In this document: positions 52,351 to 62,224 of the stretch, piece by piece
Layout of the letters: each line of letters opens with the position of its first letter
Position numbering within the stretch: the stretch's first letter is position 1
NCBI GenBank assembly: GCA_021770345.1
Contig: JAETRD010000011.1
Span: forward strand, 1 to 64,000
Reading direction: 5' to 3'
DNA length: 64,000 bases
Origin: Lachnospiraceae bacterium
GTDB taxonomy: Bacteria; Bacillota; Clostridia; Lachnospirales; Lachnospiraceae
Program-made: the position numbers and the translations under genes
The notes under the pieces: model-generated
Seen by the model: only the letters and a program-made list of their open reading frames with translations
Databases searched by the model: none
What the model was told of the DNA's origin: nothing

Positions 52351-53210
52351 GACTGTTTTGTCTTCTTGATATCCGCCACGATCATCTCTTTCAAATCGTA
52401 GGCCTTTTCTTTAATCTTCTTGGATGCCGCCGGTGAAGCCTGGATTCTCGCGATACATTTCGACGCGATATCCACCTTCTTAAAATGATATGCCATCGCT
52501 GCCAGCAGGAAATCCATCGTGCACTCGTCCATGCCGCAGATCGGATACGACTCCGTGGAAACTGCCTTATTGAAGCCTTCAAACGCCTGTGCGTAGAACG
52601 CTTCCTCCTCCTCTTTGCACGCCTTTATCTGCTCTGCCGCGGCCGGATCCTTCGGATCCAGGTTCTCGCATTTCCCGCGGAGCAGCCAGGACAGCTGCAG
52701 GCAGGTGTACGCCTTCTCGCTGTTCTTCCCCTTCTTTACGATGGTGTTAAAGAGCGCAAGCTTATAGCGCTCGATCGCGGCGTCATAGTCGAGTACCGTC
52801 GGCTCTAACGCGCCCTCGCCGGAGCCCTTAAACTTCGAGCAGACCCCTTCCTTCACCAGCTTGATCTGTCCGCCGCTCAGATGCTCAAAATACCGTGTGA
52901 GCGAAGTGTATCCACAGAACGGGCAGGACACGACGCCGTATTTTACCGTATCGATGTACTCAAAGCGCGGGCGCAGATCCAGATCCGGCTCCATGCGCTT
53001 CACGCGTCCGTTCTTGATCGTCTTTGTCTTAAACACCTTGTCACACACCGTACAGCGCACCGCCTTGTCTAACAGAAAGCTCTCCTCCTCGGGAGGAGCC
53101 TCCTTCGTCGTCCCGTCCTCGGCTACCACCGTCTTCTTTTCTTCCTCGAAAAGGTTCGTCGTCTCATCCGCCTTTAACCCAAATTTTTCCAGACCCGATA
53201 ATAAATTCAT
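52347..53210 (-). CDS. DUF2225 family zinc-binding protein
   Basis: This 287-residue cytoplasmic protein has two Cys pairs, CTVC (about residues 53-56) and CPFCGY (about 96-101), likely binding zinc, as in DUF2225. The C-terminal half is helical and TPR-like (DYDAAIERYKLALFNTIV, then EAFYAQAFEGFNKAVST). The molecular function of the family is not known to me. It overlaps the MocR start by four bases and follows glnS by 110 bases in which I see no clear promoter. Confidence 0.82.
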   Translation of the reverse strand: MNLLSGLEKFGLKADETTNLFEEEKKTVVAEDGTTKEAPPEEESFLLDKAVRCTVCDKVFKTKTIKNGRVKRMEPDLDLRPRFEYIDTVKYGVVSCPFCGYTSLTRYFEHLSGGQIKLVKEGVCSKFKGSGEGALEPTVLDYDAAIERYKLALFNTIVKKGKNSEKAYTCLQLSWLLRGKCENLDPKDPAAAEQIKACKEEEEAFYAQAFEGFNKAVSTESYPICGMDECTMDFLLAAMAYHFKKVDIASKCIARIQASPAASKKIKEKAYDLKEMIVADIKKTKQS

Positions 53211-53320
53211 AGTTTACCTCATTTCTATGCCGCTTTTACGCACATGTTTTCTATGTAAGACCGAAAACTGCCGTCTTCCGTCTTTTATATTTTCCGCTCT
53301 CCGCAAATACCGTCTCCCGC

Positions 53321-55012
53321 CTATTTGGCAGCCGGAAGCTTAAAGGAACTCTTGAGCGATACAATCCGGTTGAACACCGTGTGTTCTTCGGTTGAATCCT
53401 TCGCATCCACACAGAAAAAGCCCTGTCTGACAAACTGAAATCTGTCGTATGCTCCGGCGCCCGCCAGATTCTCTTCCAGCTTACAGTCACTTAACACCGT
53501 CAGGGAATTCGGATTTACATTCAGGCTCCCGTCCTCATTATACACTCCTTTTTCCTCGTCGACAATATTTTCATACAGACGGACTTCGGCGGAAACGGCG
53601 TGCGCTGCAGAGACCCAGTGAATCGTGCCCTTCACCTTGCGGCCGTCCGGGCTGTTTCCGCCCTTTGACGCGGGGTCGTAGGTACAGTGTATCTCCGTCA
53701 CCCTGCCGCTCTCGTCCTTTGTGAAACGGTTGCAGGTCACAAAGTACGCGTTCATCAGCCGGACTTCATTCCCGGGGAACATCCGGAAATATTTCTTCGG
53801 CGGCTCCTCCATGAAGTCCTCACGCTCGATATAAAGTTCGCGTGAAAACGGAACCCTGCGGCTTCCGAGCGTCTCGTTTTCAAGATTGTTCGGCACCGTA
53901 AGATACTCGGTTTCCCCCTCGGGATAGTTGTCAATTACAACCTTCACGGGGTCTAACACCGCCATCATGCGCGGCGCTTTCAGCTTTAAGTCCTCTCTGA
54001 TACAGTACTCCAGCATCGCGTAATCGACCGAACTGTTGGCCTTTGAAACGCCGCACAACTCCACAAACAGCTTTAAGGAGTCCGGCGTAAAGCCCCGCCT
54101 CCGCAAAGCTGCAATCGATACCAGCCTCGGGTCGTCCCAGCCGTCCACGATACCCTCCTCCACCAGACGCTTGATATAGCGCTTTCCGGTGACCACATTC
54201 GTCAGATACAGTTTTGCAAACTCAATCTGCCGGGGCGGCATCTGCGTCTTATCCGGCGTCATCTCGCAGCCCACCTCGTCGATCACCCAGTTGTAGAGCG
54301 GCCTGTGATCCTCAAACTCCAGCGTACAGATGGAATGCGTGATACCTTCGATAGCATCCTCGAGCGGATGCGCGAAATCGTACATCGGATAAATGCACCA
54401 TTTATCACCCGTTCTGTGGTGCGTCATGTGTGCAACGCGGTAAATGACCGGATCCCTCATATTGATATTCGAGGACGCCATGTCGATTCTCGCGCGCAGC
54501 ACCTTCTCTCCGTCCGCAAACGTTCCGTCTTTCATGTCCGAAAACAGCGCCAGATTCTCCTCGATGCTGCGCCCTGCGGCAGGGTCCTCTTTCCCCGGCT
54601 CCGTCAGGGTGCCGCGGTACTCCCGGATTTCGTCGGCGCTTAAATCCGAGACATATGCCTTTCCCTTTTTGATCAGCGTGACCGCAGCCTCGTACATCTG
54701 ATCAAAATAATCGGAGGCAAACAGCAGTCTGTCCTCCCAGTCCGCGCCGAGCCAGCGGATATCCTCCTCGATCGCCTCGACAAACTCCGTCTTTTCCTTT
54801 GTCGGATTCGTGTCGTCAAAGCGAAGATTGAATTTCCCGTGGTATTTTTCCGCCAGACCGTAATTTAAAAGAATGGACTTTGCGTGCCCGATGTGAAGAT
54901 ATCCGTTCGGCTCCGGCGGAAATCTGGTGCAAACCGCACTGCAGTGCCCCTCCTCTATGTCCTTGTCAATGATCTGCTCAATAAAATTCCTTGAGACATT
55001 TTCCTTTTCCAT
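53321..55012 (-). CDS. glnS: Glutamine-tRNA ligase
   Basis: This 563-residue class-I synthetase has the HIGH motif in [29 protein letters not shown], the GlnRS-specific [17 protein letters not shown] and a C-terminal anticodon-binding barrel pair ([14 protein letters not shown]). The Clostridia use GlnRS in some lineages in place of the Glu-tRNA amidotransferase path. I start at 55012; GGAG lies upstream and the alternative start 39 bases earlier gives an unusual N-terminus. No T-box leader is visible in the 63 bases before it. Confidence 0.94.
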   Translation of the reverse strand: MEKENVSRNFIEQIIDKDIEEGHCSAVCTRFPPEPNGYLHIGHAKSILLNYGLAEKYHGKFNLRFDDTNPTKEKTEFVEAIEEDIRWLGADWEDRLLFASDYFDQMYEAAVTLIKKGKAYVSDLSADEIREYRGTLTEPGKEDPAAGRSIEENLALFSDMKDGTFADGEKVLRARIDMASSNINMRDPVIYRVAHMTHHRTGDKWCIYPMYDFAHPLEDAIEGITHSICTLEFEDHRPLYNWVIDEVGCEMTPDKTQMPPRQIEFAKLYLTNVVTGKRYIKRLVEEGIVDGWDDPRLVSIAALRRRGFTPDSLKLFVELCGVSKANSSVDYAMLEYCIREDLKLKAPRMMAVLDPVKVVIDNYPEGETEYLTVPNNLENETLGSRRVPFSRELYIEREDFMEEPPKKYFRMFPGNEVRLMNAYFVTCNRFTKDESGRVTEIHCTYDPASKGGNSPDGRKVKGTIHWVSAAHAVSAEVRLYENIVDEEKGVYNEDGSLNVNPNSLTVLSDCKLEENLAGAGAYDRFQFVRQGFFCVDAKDSTEEHTVFNRIVSLKSSFKLPAAK

Positions 55013-55075
55013 AATGCCTGCATCTCCTCCTATACCCTCTGCTCCTCTCAAAAAAGAACAGCAGCTTATACAGTA

Positions 55076-55933
55076 TCATACATGATACCGGGGCCGGACG
55101 CAAGAGGAATAGCGAATTTTTGAGCGATTTGTACCGGGCAGAGTCAGACCGGCGAGCAGGAATGCGACGCCCGCCGCAAGCAGAATGCCTCCCTTTCTCC
55201 GGTGCGTCTCCTCGCGCAGTTCAAACACGCTCATCTGCAGTTCCCGCTGCCTCTGCAGGCGTTTCTCCTCCGCCGCAAGATTGCTCCGCCAGCCCGCGAA
55301 ATCAGAGATTTTCCCGGGGATCAGATTCCGGAACACAGGCCCTCTGCCACAGATCTGCATCCGGCTTAAGCCGTAGCGGTTGAAAAACGCCTCGCAGACA
55401 TTCTCCTTCACACACGGCGCGAAGATAAACCTGTCAAAAGACGCATCCGCCGCGGTATCCTCAAACACGATAATCTCGGCCGCATCCCTTAACACTCCCC
55501 GGACCGTAAGCGTCCGCTCCCCGCAGACAACCGTCAGGTTCCCCGCCGCGCGGCTTCCGAAAAGCCGCTCCGCCACCGCCTCCCCGATCAGACAGCCGTT
55601 TGCATCGTCTTCGTCCAATATATGTTCGCCGGGGAGCAGATACTCCGAGGAACCCGACAGCCGTATCAGTGTGGCCTGCGTGCCGGAAAAACCGTCCTCC
55701 GTCGTCACGCGCGCCTCCGCATCCTCCCGCCATGCGGCAAAATCCACCGCATCCTCCCGCATCGCCTCCGACTCTCTTATCCGTCGTATCTCTGCCGCAG
55801 TCACACACTCCCGCGAAGCGGCAGAAACCGGAAGCGTTTTGTGCGCTTTCATGCACATTCTGCCCGCAATGCCGCATACGACCGCAAACACAAGACAGAC
55901 CGCCGCCGCAATCTGCCTTCCCTGCGGCCTCAT
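55076..55933 (-). CDS. Membrane protein with MacB-periplasmic-core-like domain, no FtsX helices
   Basis: This 285-residue protein has an N-terminal membrane helix (about 8-27), an extracytoplasmic domain with the pattern of the MacB periplasmic core (CLIGEAVAERLFGSRAAGNL, then GERTLTVRGVLRDA), a short coiled coil and one C-terminal helix (about 250-266). A real MacB-type permease would continue with three more helices, which are absent. Its ATG overlaps the adaptor gene stop by four bases, so it works with that protein. Function unknown; the domain call is from visible pattern only. Confidence 0.6.
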   Translation of the reverse strand: MRPQGRQIAAAVCLVFAVVCGIAGRMCMKAHKTLPVSAASRECVTAAEIRRIRESEAMREDAVDFAAWREDAEARVTTEDGFSGTQATLIRLSGSSEYLLPGEHILDEDDANGCLIGEAVAERLFGSRAAGNLTVVCGERTLTVRGVLRDAAEIIVFEDTAADASFDRFIFAPCVKENVCEAFFNRYGLSRMQICGRGPVFRNLIPGKISDFAGWRSNLAAEEKRLQRQRELQMSVFELREETHRRKGGILLAAGVAFLLAGLTLPGTNRSKIRYSSCVRPRYHV

Positions 55934-57267
55934 GGAGTTTCCAGGCGTACCCGGTCTCCCGCCTGTATGTACCGCTCCGCAGTCGCAACGACGCGCTCGT
56001 CCACACCGAGGCTGCCCTCTTTCAATGCCGCATACTCGCTGTTTTTCTCAAGAACAAAAACCTCCGCCTTTCTCGTAAAAAATTGTCTTCCAAGCACCGT
56101 CTCTCTCTCCTCTATCACATACACATAGTTTTTTCCCTGCTCCGTGTAAACCGCGCTTCTCGGAACCGTCGTCCCGTAAAGTCCGGACTGCTTTCTGACC
56201 GTAATCCGCGCACCGTCTCCAATCCGAAACGCCTCCGGCCCCGCCTCGCCCGTCACGGTAACGTGCACCATACCGTCCGCAGCCTGCGCGATTCCCGTCA
56301 CCGTAAAGCCCTCGTAGACTTTGCCGTCCTTCTCCACCTCCACCGCGTCCCCGCCGTCGATATACGCGGCATCTGCCGCCGGAATATCCGCGGTTATGCG
56401 CACCCCGCCGTCGGCTTTGGCCATCGCAAAGGCCGCGGTATCCGGAGTGTTTTGTCCGGTCTGCAGATAGACGGCCGTGACGGTACCGGCCTGCGGCGCC
56501 GTAATTTTTCCGTCCGCCGCGAGCAGCGCCTCGTATCCCGCCAGTTCCCGCTCCTTCTGCGCAATCGAAATACGGCTGATTTCGGCCGTATGTTCCTCCT
56601 GCACGCCCGCCTCGGCGTCCTCAAGCGCGCGCCTCGCCGCCTCCACGTTCTTCTCCCCGTCTCTTGCCGCCGTCTCGCACGCCTTCTGTTTTTCAAAATA
56701 TGCCTGCCAGAGCCCGGCAAGCGCTTCTTCCTGCCCGTCCGCCGCCCCGCCGTCCGCATGGCCCGCGGAAAACGCCCCGATGGCCTGCTCCGCTGCGGCC
56801 TTCGCCTCTTCGGCCTCTTTTACGGCGCGCTCCGCCTCCGCTGCGGCGCGCTCGTAATCCGCCTTCGCCCGCGCAAGCTGTCTGTCCCGTGTTTCCTCCG
56901 AAAGCCGCGCATTTTTCTCCGCCGCATCACGCTGCAGTTTTAACACCGCGATCTCCTCGCGCAGCGCCTCTGTCTGCTCCGCAAGCCGATCGGTCAGGAC
57001 GTCCGCCAAAAGCTGTCCCTCCCCGACCCACTCTCCCTCCTGCACATAGACGGTCCGCACCACGCAGCCCGCTTCTGTCAGCACCGGGAATTCCATATTC
57101 TTCTCCACGGTTCCGTCCGCCGCGACGATATGCTCAATCTTTTTTGCGGACGGCTTTTCCACCGTCACGCAGGTCACCAGAAAGCTGTCCGCCGCCCGCG
57201 AGACAAAGGTAAAAAACAGCAGCACCGCAAGCAGCGCCGCAAAGCTTTTTGCATAAAAACGATTCAT
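55930..57267 (-). CDS. HlyD/MacA-type periplasmic adaptor (membrane fusion protein)
   Basis: This 445-residue protein has one N-terminal membrane helix (about 7-25), a biotinyl-lipoyl-like half (VYVQEGEWVGEGQLLADV), a long coiled coil rich in Ala and Glu (about 95-235), a second lipoyl half (KITAPQAGTVTAVYLQTGQ), then beta-barrel domains. These are the parts of an RND/MacA adaptor. Gram-positive cells use such adaptors with MacB-like exporters, but no export ATPase is present here. It lies 14 bases after a MalG-like permease gene and overlaps the MacB-core-like gene. Confidence 0.88.
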   Translation of the reverse strand: MNRFYAKSFAALLAVLLFFTFVSRAADSFLVTCVTVEKPSAKKIEHIVAADGTVEKNMEFPVLTEAGCVVRTVYVQEGEWVGEGQLLADVLTDRLAEQTEALREEIAVLKLQRDAAEKNARLSEETRDRQLARAKADYERAAAEAERAVKEAEEAKAAAEQAIGAFSAGHADGGAADGQEEALAGLWQAYFEKQKACETAARDGEKNVEAARRALEDAEAGVQEEHTAEISRISIAQKERELAGYEALLAADGKITAPQAGTVTAVYLQTGQNTPDTAAFAMAKADGGVRITADIPAADAAYIDGGDAVEVEKDGKVYEGFTVTGIAQAADGMVHVTVTGEAGPEAFRIGDGARITVRKQSGLYGTTVPRSAVYTEQGKNYVYVIEERETVLGRQFFTRKAEVFVLEKNSEYAALKEGSLGVDERVVATAERYIQAGDRVRLETP

Positions 57268-57281
57268 CCTCCGCTCCCTTT

Positions 57282-58169
57282 CTATCCCTTTAACGCAGAA
57301 GCCGCAATGCCCTGCTCTAAATATTCGCTGCCCGCAAAAAACAAAAGTAACGGCACTGCGAGCGCCACAAGAGATGCCGCAAACGCAAATCCCGCGCGCT
57401 CCGCCCCGATCTCGGGCAGGTAGAGCGCCAGCGGAAACAGCGTCTGATCCTTCAAAAACGCAAGCGGCTGCTCAATCATCCCAAAACACTCCAGAAACTG
57501 CAGCAGCAGCGCAGAGACAATCCCCGTCCGCCCCAGCGGCAGCCCGATATACAAAAACACGCGTCCCTCGCCCGCCCCGTCGATCCGCGCCGCCTCCAAA
57601 ATCTCCTCCGGCACCTCTGTAAAAAACCGATACATCAGAAATACCGGAAACGTCGAAAAGATACCGGGCAGAATCACCGCCCACAGCGTATTGTTCAGCG
57701 AAAGCTTCTCGAGCACCAGATATTCCGGAAGCATCAGCGCCTGAAACGGCATCAGCATCAGCAGAATGTACAGCCCGTAGACCGCCCGGTTTCCCCGAAA
57801 AGGATAGCGCGCAAGCCCCCAGGCGGCGGGCATCCCGCACAGCAGCTGCCCCACCAGGATGCCCGCCGTGATCCGCATCGTATTCCAGAACATATAGAAA
57901 AACTCCGGGGAATCACAGAGCAGTTCGACTATATTTTGAAAGGTCGGATACATCGGAAGAAACCGCCAGGTCACAAAACCCTCCGTGCCAAACAGCACCG
58001 GAGCTAAATACTCTCCGAGTTCCCCTCGTCCCATAAGACTTCCCGTAACCAGAAAAACGACCGGTCCCACCGCAACGCACGCGGCCGCCGCCACCGGCGC
58101 GCAGCGCAGAATCGAAAACAGAACGCTTCCCGCCGTTCTCTTTTTCCTCCTCATCATTTTTATAACCAT
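57282..58169 (-). CDS. Carbohydrate ABC transporter permease, MalG-like
   Basis: This 295-residue protein has six hydrophobic helices and the EAA loop EILEAARIDGAGEGRVFLY with following IGLPLGR that contacts the ATPase. It pairs with the MalF-like protein encoded nine bases upstream. No MalK-type ATPase gene is in the window, so a shared MsmX/MsmK-type ATPase from elsewhere must serve it, as for many Firmicutes importers. The ATG is close to AAAGGAGC; an ATG 12 bases later is an alternative. Confidence 0.9.
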   Translation of the reverse strand: MVIKMMRRKKRTAGSVLFSILRCAPVAAAACVAVGPVVFLVTGSLMGRGELGEYLAPVLFGTEGFVTWRFLPMYPTFQNIVELLCDSPEFFYMFWNTMRITAGILVGQLLCGMPAAWGLARYPFRGNRAVYGLYILLMLMPFQALMLPEYLVLEKLSLNNTLWAVILPGIFSTFPVFLMYRFFTEVPEEILEAARIDGAGEGRVFLYIGLPLGRTGIVSALLLQFLECFGMIEQPLAFLKDQTLFPLALYLPEIGAERAGFAFAASLVALAVPLLLFFAGSEYLEQGIAASALKG

Positions 58170-58178
58170 GCTCCTTTC

Positions 58179-59006
58179 TCACTCTTCCCACGCCCGCTGC
58201 AGCGCATATACCGCAGCTCCCGTGACGACGGAAAGAAGAACGGCCCCGGCAGCCATCTTATCCACCGAAAGGCTTAAAAACCAGTTGTTAAACAGATGGG
58301 AAATCAGATAGATGCGCTCCTGCGGATAACTTCCGGCGACCAGATAAGCCTCCCGAAACACCTTAAAGGTATTCAAAAAAGAAATAACCCCGATCGTGAA
58401 GGCCGCCGGACGGATACACGGCAGCGTGATAAAAAACAGAGACGCCATTTTTCCTGCGCCGTCCATCCGCGCCGCCTCGTATACCTCGCCGGGTATTCCG
58501 TCTAACGCCGCCACCCACAGCACCGTCACATACCCGGCGTTCTTCCACAGATAACTGCCCACCAGCACATAAAATGATGCGTCTGTGCTCATCCAGCTAA
58601 CAGGAGCGACGCCGAAAGCGGACAGCATGCCGTTTATCATCCCGTGATTGTCAAACAACAGCTGCCACAACAGCGCCACACAGGCCGCAGGGATTGCCAT
58701 CGGAATCAGCAGGCTGTTCTTTAACGCCGCCTCCCCGCTTCCGATGCCGTAAAGCGCGAGCGCAAGCAGCAGGGAGAGCAGCATGAGAAGCGGCAGACAG
58801 ACCGCCGTAAAGCGGATCGTATTGCCGGCTGCCAGCCGAAAAGCCTCGTTATGCAAAACCTCGCCGTAATTTGAAAGGCCGGCAAATCCGCCCGCTGCCT
58901 GCGCAAAAGAACGCCGCACCACATCCAGAAAGGGCAAAAACAAAAACAGCAATACACCGAGCAGATGCGGCAAAACAAAAACAATCCCCGCATATTTCTT
59001 TTTCAT
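58179..59006 (-). CDS. Carbohydrate ABC transporter permease, MalF/UgpA-like
   Basis: This 275-residue protein has six hydrophobic helices and the EAA loop VYEAARMDGAGKMASLFF followed by ITLPCIRP. It is the partner of the MalG-like protein. It lies 18 bases after the solute-binding gene. The typical order binding protein, MalF, MalG is kept, but then the operon continues with an adaptor and a MacB-core-like protein, which is not seen in ordinary sugar importers. Confidence 0.9.
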   Translation of the reverse strand: MKKKYAGIVFVLPHLLGVLLFLFLPFLDVVRRSFAQAAGGFAGLSNYGEVLHNEAFRLAAGNTIRFTAVCLPLLMLLSLLLALALYGIGSGEAALKNSLLIPMAIPAACVALLWQLLFDNHGMINGMLSAFGVAPVSWMSTDASFYVLVGSYLWKNAGYVTVLWVAALDGIPGEVYEAARMDGAGKMASLFFITLPCIRPAAFTIGVISFLNTFKVFREAYLVAGSYPQERIYLISHLFNNWFLSLSVDKMAAGAVLLSVVTGAAVYALQRAWEE

Positions 59007-59024
59007 TGCGTCCCAACACTCCTC

Positions 59025-61304
59025 TTACTCCGCCAGATACAGATTGCACTTTTGCAGGATGGCCAAGACAGCCTCGTCCACTCCGATATCTCCCCTCAGC
59101 GCAGATTCGCCGTACTCCATAATAATGTCCTCAATGACCTTATCCGTCTGCGCCGGAGTGTCCGCCTCCTCCAAGATCCCGGTCAGCTTTGCAATCTGTT
59201 CTTCGGTCGCATTTTTCATTTCCAGAGATAACGATGTCCCGTCCGTCGAGCTGACAGAGACGCCCGGTTCGTCCGTCTCTCCAAACATATTCATCCCATA
59301 TTCGCAGAGCGCCTCATAAGCGCTCCGGTTCACCGGAAAACCGTTCCCGTCAATGCTTCCGCAGTCCTTTCCGAACAGTGCCCGCAAAAAATCCTCCGCG
59401 GCATCCCGGTTCGCCGTGCCGCTGCCGATTCCGGCAATCTGGTATGGCACAAAACTTTTACTATCCTCACGGCCGGCCAATCCGTAATCAAATCCGCCCT
59501 GTGCAGAGGCTGCTGCCTCGAGCACCAATCCGTTCATGCTGGCGATGGAACCGCAGGAGATACAGCTCTCCCCCATAAGAATGCTGACGGTGCCATATGT
59601 ACCTACCAGCTCATCCGCCATACCCCCGTCATAGAGTTCGACATCCCCATACTCTGTCGGCGTATAAAGACGCTTTGACTGGATAAGAAATTGCTTTATT
59701 TTATCTTCATTTAATTTATTTCCACTCAGAAAGCCCGCGGAGGATACCGGATACAGCTCCTGCAAAAGACTCTTCGCGCCGGACTGGCCATAGGTTCCAC
59801 CCGACGCCTCCACATAGTCCGCCATCTTCTGCAGCGACGCGCCGGCCGCCGTCGCCTCCGCCGTACCTCCCGCAAGCATCACATAAAATTTTGCCGGGAA
59901 CCCGTATACCGCACCGTCCTTTTCATACGCAGCTGCCACGTTTTCAAAAAAGCCGTCGCTCTCTCTCATCTCCTGAATCAAAGAAGCGATATCCGCGAGC
60001 ACTCCCTTCTCGATATAACTGTCCATCGGCAGCCCGTCGAGAATCAGCACATCCGGCCCATTTCCCGCAAGAATATCCGTATTTAAGGCGCGTATCGCAT
60101 CCTCCGCCGTCACCCCGTCATCCCCCGACATGCCGATGGTGAGATTGACATACACGTCCTGATGCTTTTTCTGGTAATCAGACATCACCTGCCGCAGATA
60201 ATTCGAATCGTTGAGCGCGTAGACTTTCAGCTCCGTCTCCGGCACCGCGGACGCACTGCTGTCATACGTGTATTTGAGCACCGTTGTCTTCCGGTTCAAA
60301 TGCACGGAGACAAGAAAATTTTCTTCGTCGAGCATCACGAGATGGTAAAAGAGTGCGCTCGTATTTCCCATCGTATTCAGCGCGCCGTCAATCAGCTGCT
60401 CGGCGACGCTCCCTCCGATGCTGTGGACAAACAATCCCTCATGAGTTACGTAGAATATCTCATCCGCCGTTCCTCCTGCGAGGGCGAAGCCTGCGCCGAA
60501 GTCCGTATTCTTTTCTCCCAGCGCCGGGTTTTTGGCAAACAGATCGTTTAAAAACGCATCCTCCACCTGGCTGCCGTCCTCGCTGTTAAATATCGCAACG
60601 CCGCCCCCTGACAGCGCAAACAGCCAGTTTCCCGCAATTCCGATATTTCTCGAATAGCTTTCCTCCATATCGCTAAACTCTCTGCACTCCCCGGTTGAAA
60701 GGTCCACCTGAAAGATATGGCTGTTTAAGCTCTCGATAAAAAATCTTCCCTCCGCGTCAAACGCGCACGCCACGATCACTTTCAGGTTCTCCGGCCTCGA
60801 CGCGGAGACCTCCGGTATCGTCAGCATGACCCGTCTGGCCTCCTGCCCCGGATCCAGAATCACCATCTCGGCCGTTTCATCCTTATAATGAGTCATCACC
60901 AGCACGCCGCTCCCGTCCGACGACACTGCTCCGGCCTCCGGGAAAAAATCCGAAAGCCCCGATACCTCACCGGCAGACACCCAGCTGTCGCCGTCATCCG
61001 CGCTGTCATAGAACACATACTGACCGCTCTCTTCACTCTGTCCCAGCACGCGGACAGTTCCGTCCTCTAGCTTTTCCATTCCAAATATCATCATATTTTC
61101 CGGGAACGACGTCTCCTGCTCCAGAAACCGCCCCATTCCGCCGCTCCCGGATGCCTTCCCGACTTCGGCAGAATTTCCCGTTCCCCCGGCTTCGGCAGGA
61201 TATTCCGTTCCCCCGGCTCCGCCGACCGCAGGATCGCCGCAGCCGCAGAGACCGGCAAATGCAACGACGACCGCAAGCAGCGCGCTCAAAATCTTTTTTC
61301 TCAT
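59025..61304 (-). CDS. Large lipoprotein: Asp-box propeller region fused to solute-binding protein
   Basis: This 759-residue protein has a lipobox-type signal (LCGC, Cys22) and a Gly/Ala-rich linker with a 9-residue repeat. Residues about 60-370 are beta-rich with an Asp-box motif (SADDGDSW, 100-107) and other propeller-like strands (FDAEGRFFIESLNSHIFQVD). From about 375 a family-1 solute-binding domain follows (ELKVYALNDSNYLRQVMSDY, GPDVLILDGLPMDSYIEKGV, GFPAKFYVM). Normal binding proteins have about 420 residues, so the front half is an addition. GGAGGG precedes the ATG at 61304. It is first in a five-gene operon, divergent from a two-component system. Propeller assignment is moderately sure; the ligand is unknown. 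Confidence 0.8.
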   Translation of the reverse strand: MRKKILSALLAVVVAFAGLCGCGDPAVGGAGGTEYPAEAGGTGNSAEVGKASGSGGMGRFLEQETSFPENMMIFGMEKLEDGTVRVLGQSEESGQYVFYDSADDGDSWVSAGEVSGLSDFFPEAGAVSSDGSGVLVMTHYKDETAEMVILDPGQEARRVMLTIPEVSASRPENLKVIVACAFDAEGRFFIESLNSHIFQVDLSTGECREFSDMEESYSRNIGIAGNWLFALSGGGVAIFNSEDGSQVEDAFLNDLFAKNPALGEKNTDFGAGFALAGGTADEIFYVTHEGLFVHSIGGSVAEQLIDGALNTMGNTSALFYHLVMLDEENFLVSVHLNRKTTVLKYTYDSSASAVPETELKVYALNDSNYLRQVMSDYQKKHQDVYVNLTIGMSGDDGVTAEDAIRALNTDILAGNGPDVLILDGLPMDSYIEKGVLADIASLIQEMRESDGFFENVAAAYEKDGAVYGFPAKFYVMLAGGTAEATAAGASLQKMADYVEASGGTYGQSGAKSLLQELYPVSSAGFLSGNKLNEDKIKQFLIQSKRLYTPTEYGDVELYDGGMADELVGTYGTVSILMGESCISCGSIASMNGLVLEAAASAQGGFDYGLAGREDSKSFVPYQIAGIGSGTANRDAAEDFLRALFGKDCGSIDGNGFPVNRSAYEALCEYGMNMFGETDEPGVSVSSTDGTSLSLEMKNATEEQIAKLTGILEEADTPAQTDKVIEDIIMEYGESALRGDIGVDEAVLAILQKCNLYLAE

Positions 61305-61409
61305 TATAGCCCTCCATTTCCACACGGCTTTTTGTGCCCGAAACATCTCCGGATACCGCGTCTGTTGTTTCTTTCTGTCATCATCCTACCAGCTGTTTCT
61401 TTATCTTTT

Positions 61410-61473
61410 CTTTAAATACGTCTTTAATCTACATTAAAAATTAAAGATTTTTTTAAGATAATTGCGCTATAAT
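61410..61473 (+). promoter_or_regulatory. Candidate response-regulator sites and promoter between the two divergent operons
   Basis: CTTTAAA (61410-61416) and CTTTAAT (61422-61428) are direct repeats 12 bp apart, followed by an ATTAAAAATTAAAG stretch. OmpR-type regulators bind such direct repeats. TATAAT (61468-61473) is a consensus -10 box about 70 bases before the response regulator ATG; its -35 box is weak, as expected for an activated promoter. Confidence 0.45.
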
Positions 61474-61543
61474 AATCCGGAGACAACCTGTGATTTCTAT
61501 TCGGAGGAAACGCACGGATATCCGTGCAAAAACGAGGTGATTT

Positions 61544-62224
61544 ATGAGACTCTTACTGATTGAAGACGACAAAAATCTTTGCGATACGCTCTGTTTCCAG
61601 CTTACACGCGAACATTATGAGGTGGATATCTGCCATGACGGCAGGGACGGACTCGATTTATTTCTGCAGGACGCCTACGATCTCGTCCTGCTCGACCGGA
61701 TGCTCCCCACGATGAACGGGCTTATGGTGTTAAAGAAAGCCCGCAATGCCGGGATCAGGACTCCTGTCATTTTAATCACCGCGCTCGGTGAACTCTATGA
61801 CCGGGTGGAGGGGCTCGACGGCGGAGCCGACGACTACCTCGTGAAACCCTTTGCATACGAGGAGCTCTCGGCCCGCATCCGGTCCCTCGGCAGACGCAGC
61901 GGCAAATGGGAAGAACAGGAAGTCCTGCAATACGGAGACCTCTCCTACGAACCCGTCCTGCGGGAGCTTTGCGGCCCCGGCGGATGCCTTGCGCTCTCGA
62001 GCAGAGAGGGACGGCTCGCGGAAGTATTTCTGCGGGAACCGGAAACGGTCCTGCGGCGCATGACGCTCTTTTCGCGGGTCTGGGGCGCCGACGCGGAAGT
62101 TGAGGAGGCGAACCTCGACACCTATGTACATTTCCTAAGAAAACGCTTTTCCACCGTAAAAAGCCGCCTCCTGCTCACCACCATCCGCGGCGTGGGCTAC
62201 CGATTGGAGAATCCCGATGTTTAA
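61544..62224 (+). CDS. OmpR-family response regulator
   Basis: This 226-residue regulator has a receiver with Asp51 (LVLLDRMLPTMNGLMV), IEDDK acidic pocket, Thr of LITALGE and Lys of YLVKPF. A winged-helix effector domain follows (LSSREGRLAEVFL, DTYVHFLRKRFS, TIRGVGYRLE). GAGGTG precedes the ATG. Its end overlaps the kinase start by eight bases. It probably controls its own operon and the divergent transporter operon. Confidence 0.93.
   Translation: MRLLLIEDDKNLCDTLCFQLTREHYEVDICHDGRDGLDLFLQDAYDLVLLDRMLPTMNGLMVLKKARNAGIRTPVILITALGELYDRVEGLDGGADDYLVKPFAYEELSARIRSLGRRSGKWEEQEVLQYGDLSYEPVLRELCGPGGCLALSSREGRLAEVFLREPETVLRRMTLFSRVWGADAEVEEANLDTYVHFLRKRFSTVKSRLLLTTIRGVGYRLENPDV

Noticed and set aside
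55013-55075. T-box leader before glnS
   Set aside because: Only 63 bases separate the genes and no conserved T-box sequence is present.
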